NCBI GenBank assembly: GCA_021741945.1 | Contig: JAIOWV010000092.1 | Location: 1 to 5,241 of the forward strand | DNA from: Pontimonas sp. | GTDB lineage: Bacteria; Actinomycetota; Actinomycetes; Actinomycetales; Microbacteriaceae | Length of the DNA: 5,241 nt | Direction of reading: 5' to 3' | Part shown: one piece after another, positions 1-5,241 of the stretch | Position numbering within the stretch: position 1 is the first letter of the stretch | How the letters are laid out: each line of letters begins with the position of its first letter | Made by a program: the position numbers and the translations under genes | Notes under the pieces: generated by a model | What the model saw: only the letters and a program-made list of their open reading frames with translations | Database searches by the model: none | What the model was told of the DNA's origin: nothing

Positions 1-114
1 CTCGATTTCATCGTGAGCAAAGACTCGATGGTCTGGCCCATGGTTCCTCAGGGAGTCGGTAACTCCCAGGTCCAGTACGCCAGAGACCACGCGCCTGAAT
101 GGGATGAGGAGTAA
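1..114 (+). CDS. ilvB: Acetolactate synthase large subunit, C-terminal 37 residues (partial)
   Basis: The window opens inside this gene; reading frame 1 gives 37 residues ending EWDEE and a TAA stop at 112-114. The visible piece contains MVWPMVPQGVGNSQVQYAR, which matches the C-terminal end of thiamine-diphosphate-dependent acetolactate (acetohydroxyacid) synthase catalytic subunits, where a V-x-P-M-V/I-P motif sits near the substrate channel. The enzyme condenses two pyruvates to acetolactate (valine/leucine) or pyruvate with 2-ketobutyrate (isoleucine) in the cytoplasm. The identification is strengthened by ilvN starting 2 nt after the stop; the two products form one holoenzyme. The Gln after PMVP lies where plant enzymes have the Ser linked to herbicide response; this alignment is by eye. 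Everything upstream, including the cofactor-binding domains, lies outside the window. Confidence 0.93.
   Translation, partial: LDFIVSKDSMVWPMVPQGVGNSQVQYARDHAPEWDEE
106..111 (+). promoter_or_regulatory. Shine-Dalgarno site of ilvN inside the ilvB end
   Basis: GAGGAG lies 5 nt before the GTG start of ilvN and overlaps the last two sense codons of ilvB. It fixes the ilvN start and implies that ribosomes finishing ilvB can reinitiate on ilvN, which suits two subunits of one complex. Confidence 0.8.
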
Positions 115-116
115 TC

Positions 117-623
117 GTGAGCCACGTACTTTCTCTTCTCGTTGAGGACAAGCCTGGTCTGTTGACCAGGGTTGCTGGTCTTTTTGCCCGCCGTGGATTC
201 AACATTGAATCCCTGGCAGTAGGTAAGACCGAGGTTCCCGGTCTCTCTCGCATCACGATTGTCGTTGACGCTGAAGAACTGCCACTCGAGCAAGTGACCA
301 AGCAACTCAACAAGCTTGTCAACGTGCTGAAGATTGTTGAACTAGAGCCCGAGGTTTCGGTGCAGCGCGAACACATGCTGATTAAGGTGCGTGTCGACAA
401 CACCACACGGTCGCAGATTCTTGAAGCGACGAACCTGTTCCGCGCCCGCGTGGTTGACGTCGTGACCGACGCTCTGGTGATTGAAGTCACCGGGGACACT
501 GCCAAGGTCAAGGCCCTGCTCAAGGTGTTGGAGCCCTATGGCATCAAGGAAATCGCCCAGTCAGGTCTCCTGGCCATTGGCCGAGGGTCCAAGAGTATTT
601 CTGACCGCATCAACAAGAACTAG
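117..623 (+). CDS. ilvN: Acetolactate synthase small (regulatory) subunit
   Basis: 168 residues, the usual length for actinobacterial IlvN. It binds the IlvB catalytic subunit, raises its activity and confers feedback inhibition by branched-chain amino acids. An N-terminal ACT domain covers about residues 3-77, with the effector-site signature VEDKPG at 9-14, Gly14 and RRGFNIESL around Asn29; Gly14 and Asn29 correspond to residues needed for valine binding in E. coli IlvH. Position 11 is Asp instead of the E. coli Asn, which is normal for the actinobacterial form. The C-terminal small-subunit domain spans about 83-158 and includes VLEPYGIKEIAQSGLLAIGRG. The GTG start is chosen because the GAGGAG ribosome site is 5 nt upstream and the product begins exactly where homologues do. 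It probably shares one transcript with ilvB (2-nt gap) and ilvC. Feedback sensitivity is inferred from conserved residues only. Confidence 0.97.
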   Translation: MSHVLSLLVEDKPGLLTRVAGLFARRGFNIESLAVGKTEVPGLSRITIVVDAEELPLEQVTKQLNKLVNVLKIVELEPEVSVQREHMLIKVRVDNTTRSQILEATNLFRARVVDVVTDALVIEVTGDTAKVKALLKVLEPYGIKEIAQSGLLAIGRGSKSISDRINKN

Positions 624-645
624 GCTTTGCTAGTCATCACCCACT

Positions 646-651
646 AAGGAG
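646..651 (+). promoter_or_regulatory. Shine-Dalgarno site of ilvC
   Basis: AAGGAG (extended to AAGGAGAA) lies 10 nt before the GTG at 662, in the 38-nt gap after ilvN. It is the best ribosome site in the window, in keeping with high expression of KARI. It supports the GTG as start; no other in-frame start lies near it. Confidence 0.8.
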
Positions 652-661
652 AAACAAACCC

Positions 662-1687
662 GTGACCGACATCAAATATGACAAAGACGCTGACCTCAGC
701 ATCATCCAGGGCAAGAAGGTTGCCGTTGTGGGCTATGGCTCACAGGGCCACGCCCATGCCCAGAACCTGAGAGATTCCGGCGTCGAGGTTGTCGTCGCGC
801 TCAAGCCAGGATCTCCCTCCACTGCCAAGGCCACCGAAGCCGGCTTCCAGGTGATGACCACCCCAGAGGCCACCAAGTGGGCTGATGTCATCGTGATTCT
901 TGCTCCTGACCAGCACCAGCGTCACCTCTATGCGCAGGACATTGCTCCTAACCTGACCGACGGTAAGGCTCTGGTCTTCGGGCACGGCTTCAACATCCGC
1001 TTCGGTTACATCCAGCCCCCCACGGGTGTGGACGTGATTTTGATTGCCCCCAAGGGACCAGGACACACCGTTCGCCGCGAGTATGAAGCAGGACGTGGTG
1101 TCCCCGTCATCGTTGCCGTTGAGAATGACGCCACCGGAAAAGCCTGGGACCTCGCGTGGTCCTACTCCAAGGGCATGGGTGCCCTTCGCGCTGGTGGAAT
1201 CATCACGACCTTCACCGAAGAGACCGAGACCGACCTGTTCGGTGAGCAGGCAGTTCTCTGTGGTGGTACTTCTCAGCTCGTCCAGTACGGCTTCGAGGTG
1301 CTGACCGAGGCCGGTTACCAGCCAGAGGTGGCGTACTTCGAGGTTCTGCACGAACTCAAGCTCATTGTTGACCTTATGTGGGAGGGCGGCATCGCCAAGC
1401 AGCGCTGGTCCATCAGTGACACTGCTGAGTACGGCGACTACGTCTCCGGCCCTCGCGTGATCACCCCCGATGTGAAGAAGAACATGCAGGCGGTGCTGGC
1501 TGACATTCAGTCCGGTGCTTTCGCGAAGCGCTTCATTGCTGACCAGGATGCAGGTGCTCCTGAATTCTTGGCGCTGCGCGCCAAGGGTGAGGGCCACCCC
1601 ATCGAGGAGACCGGCCGCAAGCTTCGCGCTCTCTTCTCGTGGAAGCAGAGTGACTCCGATTACGTCGAGGGCAAGGCATCGCGCTAA
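662..1687 (+). CDS. ilvC: Ketol-acid reductoisomerase, class I (short form)
   Basis: 341 residues, typical of class I KARI. It converts acetolactate (or acetohydroxybutyrate) to the dihydroxy acid by Mg-dependent alkyl migration and NAD(P)H reduction, the second common step to valine, leucine and isoleucine. The Rossmann domain covers about 1-182, with the nucleotide motif GYGSQGHAHAQNL at 24-36. The cofactor loop reads ALKPGSPS at 46-53; Ser51 and Ser53 plus Lys48 fit 2'-phosphate binding, so NADPH is the inferred cofactor. IAPKGPGHTVRREY spans 128-141. The helical, knotted C-terminal domain carries ETETDLFGEQAVLCGG at 187-202, giving metal ligands Asp191 and Glu195, then Glu227 and Glu231 in FEVLHELKLIVDL, and the substrate Ser in SISDTAEYGDYV (250-261). 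All key catalytic residues are present. The GTG start follows a strong ribosome site. It lies 38 nt after ilvN, so co-transcription with ilvBN is likely. Confidence 0.98.
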   Translation: MTDIKYDKDADLSIIQGKKVAVVGYGSQGHAHAQNLRDSGVEVVVALKPGSPSTAKATEAGFQVMTTPEATKWADVIVILAPDQHQRHLYAQDIAPNLTDGKALVFGHGFNIRFGYIQPPTGVDVILIAPKGPGHTVRREYEAGRGVPVIVAVENDATGKAWDLAWSYSKGMGALRAGGIITTFTEETETDLFGEQAVLCGGTSQLVQYGFEVLTEAGYQPEVAYFEVLHELKLIVDLMWEGGIAKQRWSISDTAEYGDYVSGPRVITPDVKKNMQAVLADIQSGAFAKRFIADQDAGAPEFLALRAKGEGHPIEETGRKLRALFSWKQSDSDYVEGKASR

Positions 1688-1693
1688 AGCACT

Positions 1694-2083
1694 ATGACCT
1701 CTGATTCGCGCGAGCCTGCTTTTGACTGGGGCGAATCTGATGAAGGCCTGGCTGTAGAGGGTCGGGACGTCGCTCCGGCGACGCCACGGCCCAAAACCGA
1801 GAACCCGGTGCTTTTGGCCCTATTTGGCGGGTTGTATGCGGTGTGGACGATTGCGTGGGTGTTGGCGATTATCGCTGCACCCACACAGCAGGCCAGTAGT
1901 TTGCTCGATGCGATCATGTACCAGTTTGGTGAGTTCCTCGCCATCGTCTCTGCACCACTCTGGTTTGGGGTCGTGTGGTGGTTGAGCGCTAGCGCGGGCA
2001 TTAGGGCGCGACTGACTTGGTTGGTAGCTGGCTTGGTTGTAGTGTTTCCCCTGCCCCTCGTTCTTCCGGTGGTCTTCTCGTGA
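1694..2083 (+). CDS. Small three-helix membrane protein of unknown function (first of a pair)
   Basis: 129 residues, no function recognised. Residues 1-37 are hydrophilic, acidic (Asp4, Glu7, Asp11, Glu14, Asp16, Glu17, Glu22, Asp25) and Pro/Ala-rich near 27-33, probably disordered. Three hydrophobic segments follow at about 38-62, 77-99 and 107-127. Arg104 and Arg106 in the short loop between segments 2 and 3 suggest, by the positive-inside rule, N-terminus in the cytoplasm and C-terminus outside. There is no signal peptide, catalytic motif or Cys. ATG at 1694 is the only start near the ilvC stop (6-nt gap); no clear Shine-Dalgarno precedes it, so coupling to ilvC translation is likely. The stop overlaps the next gene by 4 nt. 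Leu codons lean more to TTG than in ilvC, suggesting lower expression. From memory, similar short proteins occur at this place in Microbacteriaceae; any annotation linking them to DNA polymerase III gamma/tau would find no support in this sequence. Confidence 0.85.
   Translation: MTSDSREPAFDWGESDEGLAVEGRDVAPATPRPKTENPVLLALFGGLYAVWTIAWVLAIIAAPTQQASSLLDAIMYQFGEFLAIVSAPLWFGVVWWLSASAGIRARLTWLVAGLVVVFPLPLVLPVVFS
1768..1783 (+). other. Perfect 6-bp hairpin with a UNCG-type tetraloop, inside the first membrane-protein gene
   Basis: CGTCGC and GCGACG pair perfectly around the loop TCCG, a C(UNCG)G-class tetraloop known to be very stable in RNA. It lies 80 nt after the 3' end of ilvC, within codons 25-30 of the downstream gene. 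No T-run follows, so it is not an intrinsic terminator. It could act as a 3' stability or pausing element for the ilvBNC part of the transcript, but the same bases encode protein and GC-rich chance hairpins are common. Confidence 0.3.
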
Positions 2084-2415
2084 CCAAAGTGCAGAGCGGG
2101 CTTGTCATCACGGTATTCGTCGCGCTCTTCGGATGGGACCTATGGGAGGCGCTTGGCAATTTGGTTGGCTTGCAGCCTTTCTATGAGGCGATGGGGATTG
2201 GCGCCAGCGTCCCCTGGGTCTTGCTGTGGTTGGGGGTTTTGTTACCCGTCACAGCTGTCGTTCTTTCTTTGATTCTGTGGCGTAGGTGGACCGGCGCCGC
2301 GGAACGCCTGGCCATCATGGTCGTGGCCTGGGCTGTCGTTGCCGGAATGAGCCTGAGCCTCGCTGCGATTGAGCAAGCGTGGCGGGCTGCCGCCCTTCAG
2401 GCGGTCGCAGGCTGA
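2080..2415 (+). CDS. Small three-helix membrane protein of unknown function (second of a pair)
   Basis: 111 residues when started at the GTG at 2080, which overlaps the TGA of the previous gene as GTGA. The frame stays open upstream to an ATG at 2017, but that would add 21 residues of polar, Ser/Pro-rich shadow sequence deep inside the preceding gene; the overlap start puts a short basic N-terminus (Lys3) directly before the first helix. Hydrophobic segments lie at about 7-27, 44-67 and 75-98. The loop between segments 2 and 3 has Arg68, Arg69 and Arg76, so the N-terminus is predicted inside and the C-terminus outside, as in its neighbour. The conserved-looking part is LFGWDLWEALGNLVGL at 16-31, with FYEAMGIGASVPW after it. 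No catalytic motif is seen. The overlap implies translational coupling and roughly equal amounts of the two proteins, which may be partners. Function unknown. Confidence 0.83.
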   Translation: MTKVQSGLVITVFVALFGWDLWEALGNLVGLQPFYEAMGIGASVPWVLLWLGVLLPVTAVVLSLILWRRWTGAAERLAIMVVAWAVVAGMSLSLAAIEQAWRAAALQAVAG

Positions 2416-2423
2416 ACTAGACT
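2396..2423 (+). promoter_or_regulatory. Candidate promoter ahead of serA
   Basis: TAGACT at 2418-2423 fits the actinobacterial -10 consensus TANNNT and is followed by GG. A weak -35 candidate, TTCAGG at 2396-2401, lies 16 nt upstream. Transcription would begin near 2430, leaving a leader of about 47 nt before serA with its own ribosome site. The spacer overlaps the end of the preceding gene. The 61-nt gap here is the largest in the window, which supports a promoter, but the -35 match is poor. Confidence 0.45.
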
Positions 2424-2462
2424 GGAGCTCGATCCAGCGCAATTCTCCGTCTTTGTGGTGTT

Positions 2463-2468
2463 GAAAGG
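2463..2468 (+). promoter_or_regulatory. Shine-Dalgarno site deciding the serA start
   Basis: GAAAGG ends 8 nt before the TTG at 2477. The competing in-frame GTG at 2468 begins on the last base of this site and has no purine-rich element at a proper distance upstream, so the site favours the TTG. Confidence 0.65.
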
Positions 2469-2476
2469 TGACGTCT

Positions 2477-4069
2477 TTGGCAAAGCCCGTTGTTCTGATT
2501 GCTGAAGAGCTTTCGCCCGCCACTGTCGATGCGCTCGGCCCTGACTTCGAGATTCGCCATGCTGATGGCGCGAATCGGTCAGAACTTCTTGCTGCCCTGC
2601 CTGGCGTTCACGCGGTGCTGATTAGGTCCGCCACGCAGATGGACCCCGAAGCAATCGCTGCGGGCAAAGACCTCAAGGTGATTGCGCGCGCTGGCGTTGG
2701 TCTTGACAATGTCGACATCAAAGCAGCCACCGAAGCTGGTGTCATGGTTGTGAATGCTCCAACGTCCAATGTGGTGAGCGCAGCCGAGTTGGCTGTGGGC
2801 CACCTGCTCTCGCTTGCGCGTCATATTCCCCGCGCACACGCATCCCTGGCGGCAGGTGAGTGGAAGCGCACCGCCTTCACCGGGGTTGAACTTTTCGACA
2901 AGACGATTGGCATCATCGGCCTCGGTCGCATTGGTGCTTTGGTTGCCGAGCGCTTGTCGGGTTTTCGCGCCAACATCATTGGTTTTGACCCTTATGTGCA
3001 GCCGGTGCGGGCCAGCCAAATGGGCGTCACGTTGACAACCCTTGAGGACTTAGTCGCCCAGAGTGACTTCATCACCATCCATATTCCTAAGACTCCCGAG
3101 ACGACGGGGATGATTGGGGTCAAGGAACTCAAGTCCGCAAAGCCCTCACTCCGCATTGTGAATGCTTCGCGCGGTGGCATCATCGACGAAGATGCCCTTT
3201 ATCAGGCGCTTAGCGAAAACTGGATTGCCGGTGCCGGTATTGATGTCTTCAACTCTGAGCCCCCGACAGGTTCACCGCTGCTTGATCTTCCGAACATTGT
3301 TGTGACGCCCCACCTGGGTGCCTCCACTGAAGAGGCCCAGGAAAAGGCTGGAATTTCGGTTGCCAAGTCAGTGAAGCTGGCGCTTGAGGGCGAACTTGTT
3401 CCAGACGCCGTCAATGTTGCCGGCGGAATTATTGACCCGTCTGTGCGGCCGGGAATTCCATTGATGGAGAAGCTCGGTCAGATCTTTGTGGGGCTCTGCC
3501 AGGCGTCAATTTCGAGCATCACCGTCGAGGTGCGAGGCGACATCGTCGAACACGATGTCAGCGCATTGAAGCTTGCCGCACTCAAGGGCATCTTTTCCCG
3601 AATCGTGAGTGAACAAGTCAGCTATGTGAACGCCCCACTGTTGGCCGAGGCCCGGGGCGTCAATGTCAGCATGGCAACCGATCCCCGCAGCGACGAGTAT
3701 CGCAACGTCCTTACCATCAAGGGTGTCCTGGGTGATGGCTCTAGCGTGTCTGTCTCAGCAACTCTTACTGGCGCGCGCCAAACCGAGAAGCTCGTTGAAG
3801 TCAACGGGTATGACATTGAGGTTCCCTTGGCCACCCACCACATCGTCATGATTTACAAGGACCGTCCGGGAATTGTCGCAATCTACGGCAAGGCCTTTGG
3901 GGATGCGAACATCAACATCGCTGGCATGCAGATTGCTCGGGAAACCGCCGGCGGTCAAGCATTGAGCGTGCTCACGGTGGATTCGAGAGTTCCAGACGAT
4001 CTTCTGGCCGAGGTCGCCACAAAGATTGAGGCGACCACCATGGCCCACATCGACATAGTCGAGCTCTAG
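2477..4069 (+). CDS. serA: D-3-phosphoglycerate dehydrogenase, long form with ACT domain
   Basis: 530 residues from the TTG at 2477 (533 from the GTG at 2468); the usual size of the long actinobacterial form is about 530. It oxidises 3-phosphoglycerate to phosphohydroxypyruvate with NAD, the first step of serine synthesis. The substrate domain is split around the nucleotide domain: RAGVGLDNVD at 71-80, NAD motif GLGRIG at 148-153 with Asp171 closing the second strand (NAD preference), and catalytic Arg232 in NASRGGI, Glu261 and His279 in PHLGAS. The intervening allosteric domain covers about 315-450. The C-terminal ACT domain covers about 455-530; Tyr460, Asp462 and Asn480 match the serine-binding residues of the M. 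tuberculosis enzyme, so serine feedback is inferred. The TTG start is preferred because GAAAGG is well placed and the product then begins AKPVVLIAEEL like homologues. The stop overlaps the otsB start by one base. Confidence 0.97.
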   Translation: MAKPVVLIAEELSPATVDALGPDFEIRHADGANRSELLAALPGVHAVLIRSATQMDPEAIAAGKDLKVIARAGVGLDNVDIKAATEAGVMVVNAPTSNVVSAAELAVGHLLSLARHIPRAHASLAAGEWKRTAFTGVELFDKTIGIIGLGRIGALVAERLSGFRANIIGFDPYVQPVRASQMGVTLTTLEDLVAQSDFITIHIPKTPETTGMIGVKELKSAKPSLRIVNASRGGIIDEDALYQALSENWIAGAGIDVFNSEPPTGSPLLDLPNIVVTPHLGASTEEAQEKAGISVAKSVKLALEGELVPDAVNVAGGIIDPSVRPGIPLMEKLGQIFVGLCQASISSITVEVRGDIVEHDVSALKLAALKGIFSRIVSEQVSYVNAPLLAEARGVNVSMATDPRSDEYRNVLTIKGVLGDGSSVSVSATLTGARQTEKLVEVNGYDIEVPLATHHIVMIYKDRPGIVAIYGKAFGDANINIAGMQIARETAGGQALSVLTVDSRVPDDLLAEVATKIEATTMAHIDIVEL

Positions 4070-4842
4070 TGGCGAACCTCCAGGGCAACGACGCACTTGA
4101 CGAGGCTCTGGCTGACTTTTCCGTTCACCCCCAGGTTCTGGTGGCACTCGACTTCGATGGCACTCTCGCGCCGCTTCAGGACGACCCAGAGAATTCCCGA
4201 ATGTTGCCCGAGTCCCGGGACGCCGTCGATGCGCTGACCGGCATCGATGGAGTTCACGTCTCGCTGGTCACTGGAAGAGCCTTTGAGAACATCATGCGAG
4301 TCGCTGACCCTCACCCGGATTGGTTCCTGGTTGGGTCCCACGGCATAGAGGTGGTCGCGCCACATGAGCGTGCTAGTTACGCAACCCCTCAGCTGGTCCC
4401 AGAGGGTTTGCTCCAAGGTTTCCACCAGATTGCTCAGGACATTCCAGGCCCCAAGATTGAGGTCAAGCCCTTCGGTCTTGCTATCCATACCCGGGGCCTA
4501 GAGGCTGATGTTGCGGCAGCGGCCGAGGCCGCTACGCGTCTGCTCTGTGATGAGTGGCCCGGTGAGCTTGTTATGCGCTCTGGTCACGGAATTCTCGAGT
4601 GTGCGGTGTCAGATCGAACCAAGGGCCACGGTCTCCAGTCGTTGTGGGATGCGCTTGATGTTCACGCCACGCTGTTCATCGGTGATGACGTCACCGATGA
4701 AGACGGGTTTGCGGTGTTGGGTTCTGGGGACCTGGGCATCAAAGTGGGCGAAGGTCTGACCAAAGCGTCCCACCGGGTCGCCGATCCGCACGCGGTTACC
4801 CGGGTGCTGTGGAACTTGCACGAGCGCCTCGCTTCGCGCTAA
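4069..4842 (+). CDS. otsB: Trehalose-6-phosphate phosphatase (HAD family)
   Basis: 257 residues, the compact OtsB length without the N-terminal extension of mycobacterial OtsB2. It dephosphorylates trehalose-6-phosphate to trehalose, second step of the OtsA-OtsB route, in the cytoplasm. HAD motif I is LDFDGTLAP with nucleophile Asp28 and acid/base Asp30; motif II is the Thr68 of SLVTGR; the family signature GSHGIE is at 89-94; the cap domain spans about 100-180 and holds Lys133 with the H-x-R at 140-142 for sugar-phosphate binding; motif III is Lys185 in TKGHGL; motif IV is GDDVTDEDGF with Asp206, Asp207 and Asp210 for Mg. The set is complete, so activity is expected. The GTG start shares its G with the serA TAG stop; only GAG at 4061-4063 resembles a ribosome site, so translation probably depends on serA. 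Its position inside an amino-acid operon and the absence of otsA nearby are unusual. Confidence 0.95.
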   Translation: MANLQGNDALDEALADFSVHPQVLVALDFDGTLAPLQDDPENSRMLPESRDAVDALTGIDGVHVSLVTGRAFENIMRVADPHPDWFLVGSHGIEVVAPHERASYATPQLVPEGLLQGFHQIAQDIPGPKIEVKPFGLAIHTRGLEADVAAAAEAATRLLCDEWPGELVMRSGHGILECAVSDRTKGHGLQSLWDALDVHATLFIGDDVTDEDGFAVLGSGDLGIKVGEGLTKASHRVADPHAVTRVLWNLHERLASR

Positions 4843-4852
4843 GGGCCATTCG

Positions 4853-4882
4853 TTGTCGCGCCGGGTCCCAACGCCGTAGGGT
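4853..4882 (+). promoter_or_regulatory. Probable leaderless promoter of leuB
   Basis: TTGTCG at 4853-4858 (four of six bases of TTGACA) and TAGGGT at 4877-4882 (actinobacterial -10, TANNNT) are 18 nt apart. The -10 ends exactly 6 nt before the leuB ATG, so transcription starting at the normal distance would begin on the A of the start codon and give a leaderless mRNA. No canonical AGGAGG is present; AGGG at 4878-4881 could serve as a weak ribosome site on a read-through transcript, so the two readings are not exclusive. Confidence 0.6.
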
Positions 4883-4888
4883 TAAGAC

Positions 4889-5241
4889 ATGCCCTCAACC
4901 CTGAATCTCGCTGTCATCGGTGGTGATGGCATTGGCCCAGAAGTTACCGCTGAAGCGATTGCGACTTTGCGCGCCTCCGTGGGTTCTGAGGTTGAGATCA
5001 CCACTACCGACTACGACTTGGGTGCGGCGCATTTCTTGGCAACAGGTGAAGTGCTCTCCGATGAGACTCTCGACAAACTTTCTCGCCATGACGCCATCGT
5101 CTTAGGCGCTGTGGGTGGAGACCCCACGGACCCGCGCCTTGCCGGCGGAATCATTGAGCGCGGACTTCTGCTCAAGCTCCGGTTTGCTTTTGACCACGGA
5201 GTGAACGTTCGCCCGACCGTGTTGTTCCCTGGCTTGGAATC
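4889..5241 (+). CDS. leuB: 3-isopropylmalate dehydrogenase, N-terminal 117 residues (partial)
   Basis: The gene runs off the window end; 117 codons and 2 bases are visible. The enzyme oxidatively decarboxylates 3-isopropylmalate to 2-oxoisocaproate with NAD and Mg, in leucine synthesis. The N-terminus AVIGGDGIGPEV (8-19) is the family's opening strand and nucleotide loop; the Gly at 11 where many enzymes have Pro is common in actinobacterial forms. DYDLGA at 41-46 and HDAIVLGAVGG at 67-77 follow. The substrate helix reads IERGLLLKLR (89-98), and Arg98 and Arg108 correspond to the two substrate-carboxylate arginines. The loop before this helix (GGDPTDPRLAGG) is about four residues longer than in mycobacteria and resembles Microbacteriaceae LeuB from memory. 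The ATG start is set by the family N-terminus. It follows otsB after 46 nt with what looks like its own leaderless promoter. The C-terminal Mg-binding aspartates are outside the window. Confidence 0.96.
   Translation, partial: MPSTLNLAVIGGDGIGPEVTAEAIATLRASVGSEVEITTTDYDLGAAHFLATGEVLSDETLDKLSRHDAIVLGAVGGDPTDPRLAGGIIERGLLLKLRFAFDHGVNVRPTVLFPGLE

Noticed and set aside
8..523. 171-codon open frame on the minus strand opposite ilvB/ilvN
   Set aside because: Its product is Ser/Thr/Arg-rich low-complexity sequence typical of antisense shadows, and it spans two clearly real genes.
601..626. CTGACC ... TAGGCT as a promoter for ilvC
   Set aside because: Spacing is only 14 nt and the -35 lies in ilvN coding sequence; a TANNNT hexamer alone is too weak to call.
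620..633. CTAG...CTAG inverted repeat just after ilvN, considered as an attenuator or terminator
   Set aside because: Only 4 bp of stem, no T-run, and no leader peptide rich in branched-chain codons in the 38-nt gap.
740..1597. 285-codon open frame on the minus strand opposite ilvC
   Set aside because: It mirrors a highly conserved, GC-rich, highly expressed gene. The translation has no recognisable domain, there is no promoter or ribosome site, and ilvC explains every base.
2017..2079. Upstream ATG extension of the second membrane-protein gene
   Set aside because: It would lie far inside the previous gene and add a polar Ser/Pro-rich segment; the GTGA overlap at 2080 is the more natural start.
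4066..4488. 140-codon minus-strand frame opposite otsB
   Set aside because: Shadow of a complete otsB with all HAD motifs; nothing recognisable in the translation.
4823..4840. AGCGC...GCGCT hairpin at the end of otsB, considered as a terminator
   Set aside because: Five-base stem with an 8-nt loop inside coding sequence and no T-run following.

Overview
The window is a stretch of actinobacterial chromosome carrying branched-chain amino acid and serine biosynthesis genes, all on the + strand and tightly packed. Order: ilvB (3' end only) - ilvN - ilvC - two small membrane-protein genes - serA - otsB - leuB (5' part only). The ilvBNC-serA-leuB order is a familiar actinobacterial arrangement. 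The protein variants (long SerA with an ACT domain, 168-aa IlvN, class I KARI, the LeuB loop before its substrate helix), the mid-to-high-50s GC by eye, the heavy use of GTG starts and TANNNT promoter elements suggest a Microbacteriaceae-like organism. That placement is from memory of the families, not from a search.

Region by region: 1-1687 holds the end of the acetolactate synthase large subunit, its regulatory subunit and ketol-acid reductoisomerase. IlvB and IlvN are only 2 nt apart, and IlvC follows after 38 nt with a strong Shine-Dalgarno. Positions 1694-2415 hold two unrecognised short proteins, each with three predicted membrane helices and the same predicted orientation, joined by a 4-nt GTGA overlap. 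A 61-nt stretch (2416-2476) with a candidate promoter precedes serA (2477-4069). otsB (trehalose-6-phosphate phosphatase, 4069-4842) starts on the last base of the serA stop codon. A 46-nt gap before leuB contains a -10 element placed exactly for a leaderless transcript.

How the genes work together: IlvB/IlvN condense pyruvate to acetolactate, IlvC reduces and isomerises it, and LeuB acts later in the leucine branch; ilvD, ilvE, leuA and leuCD are not in the window. SerA opens serine synthesis from 3-phosphoglycerate. OtsB is the outlier: it belongs to trehalose synthesis, but is translationally coupled to serA, without its usual partner otsA in view. No RNA genes, mobile elements, CRISPR arrays or long repeats were seen, and no gap longer than 61 nt separates genes. 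Overall this is an ordinary core-metabolism region; the points worth a second look are the membrane-protein pair, the otsB insertion and the leaderless leuB promoter.
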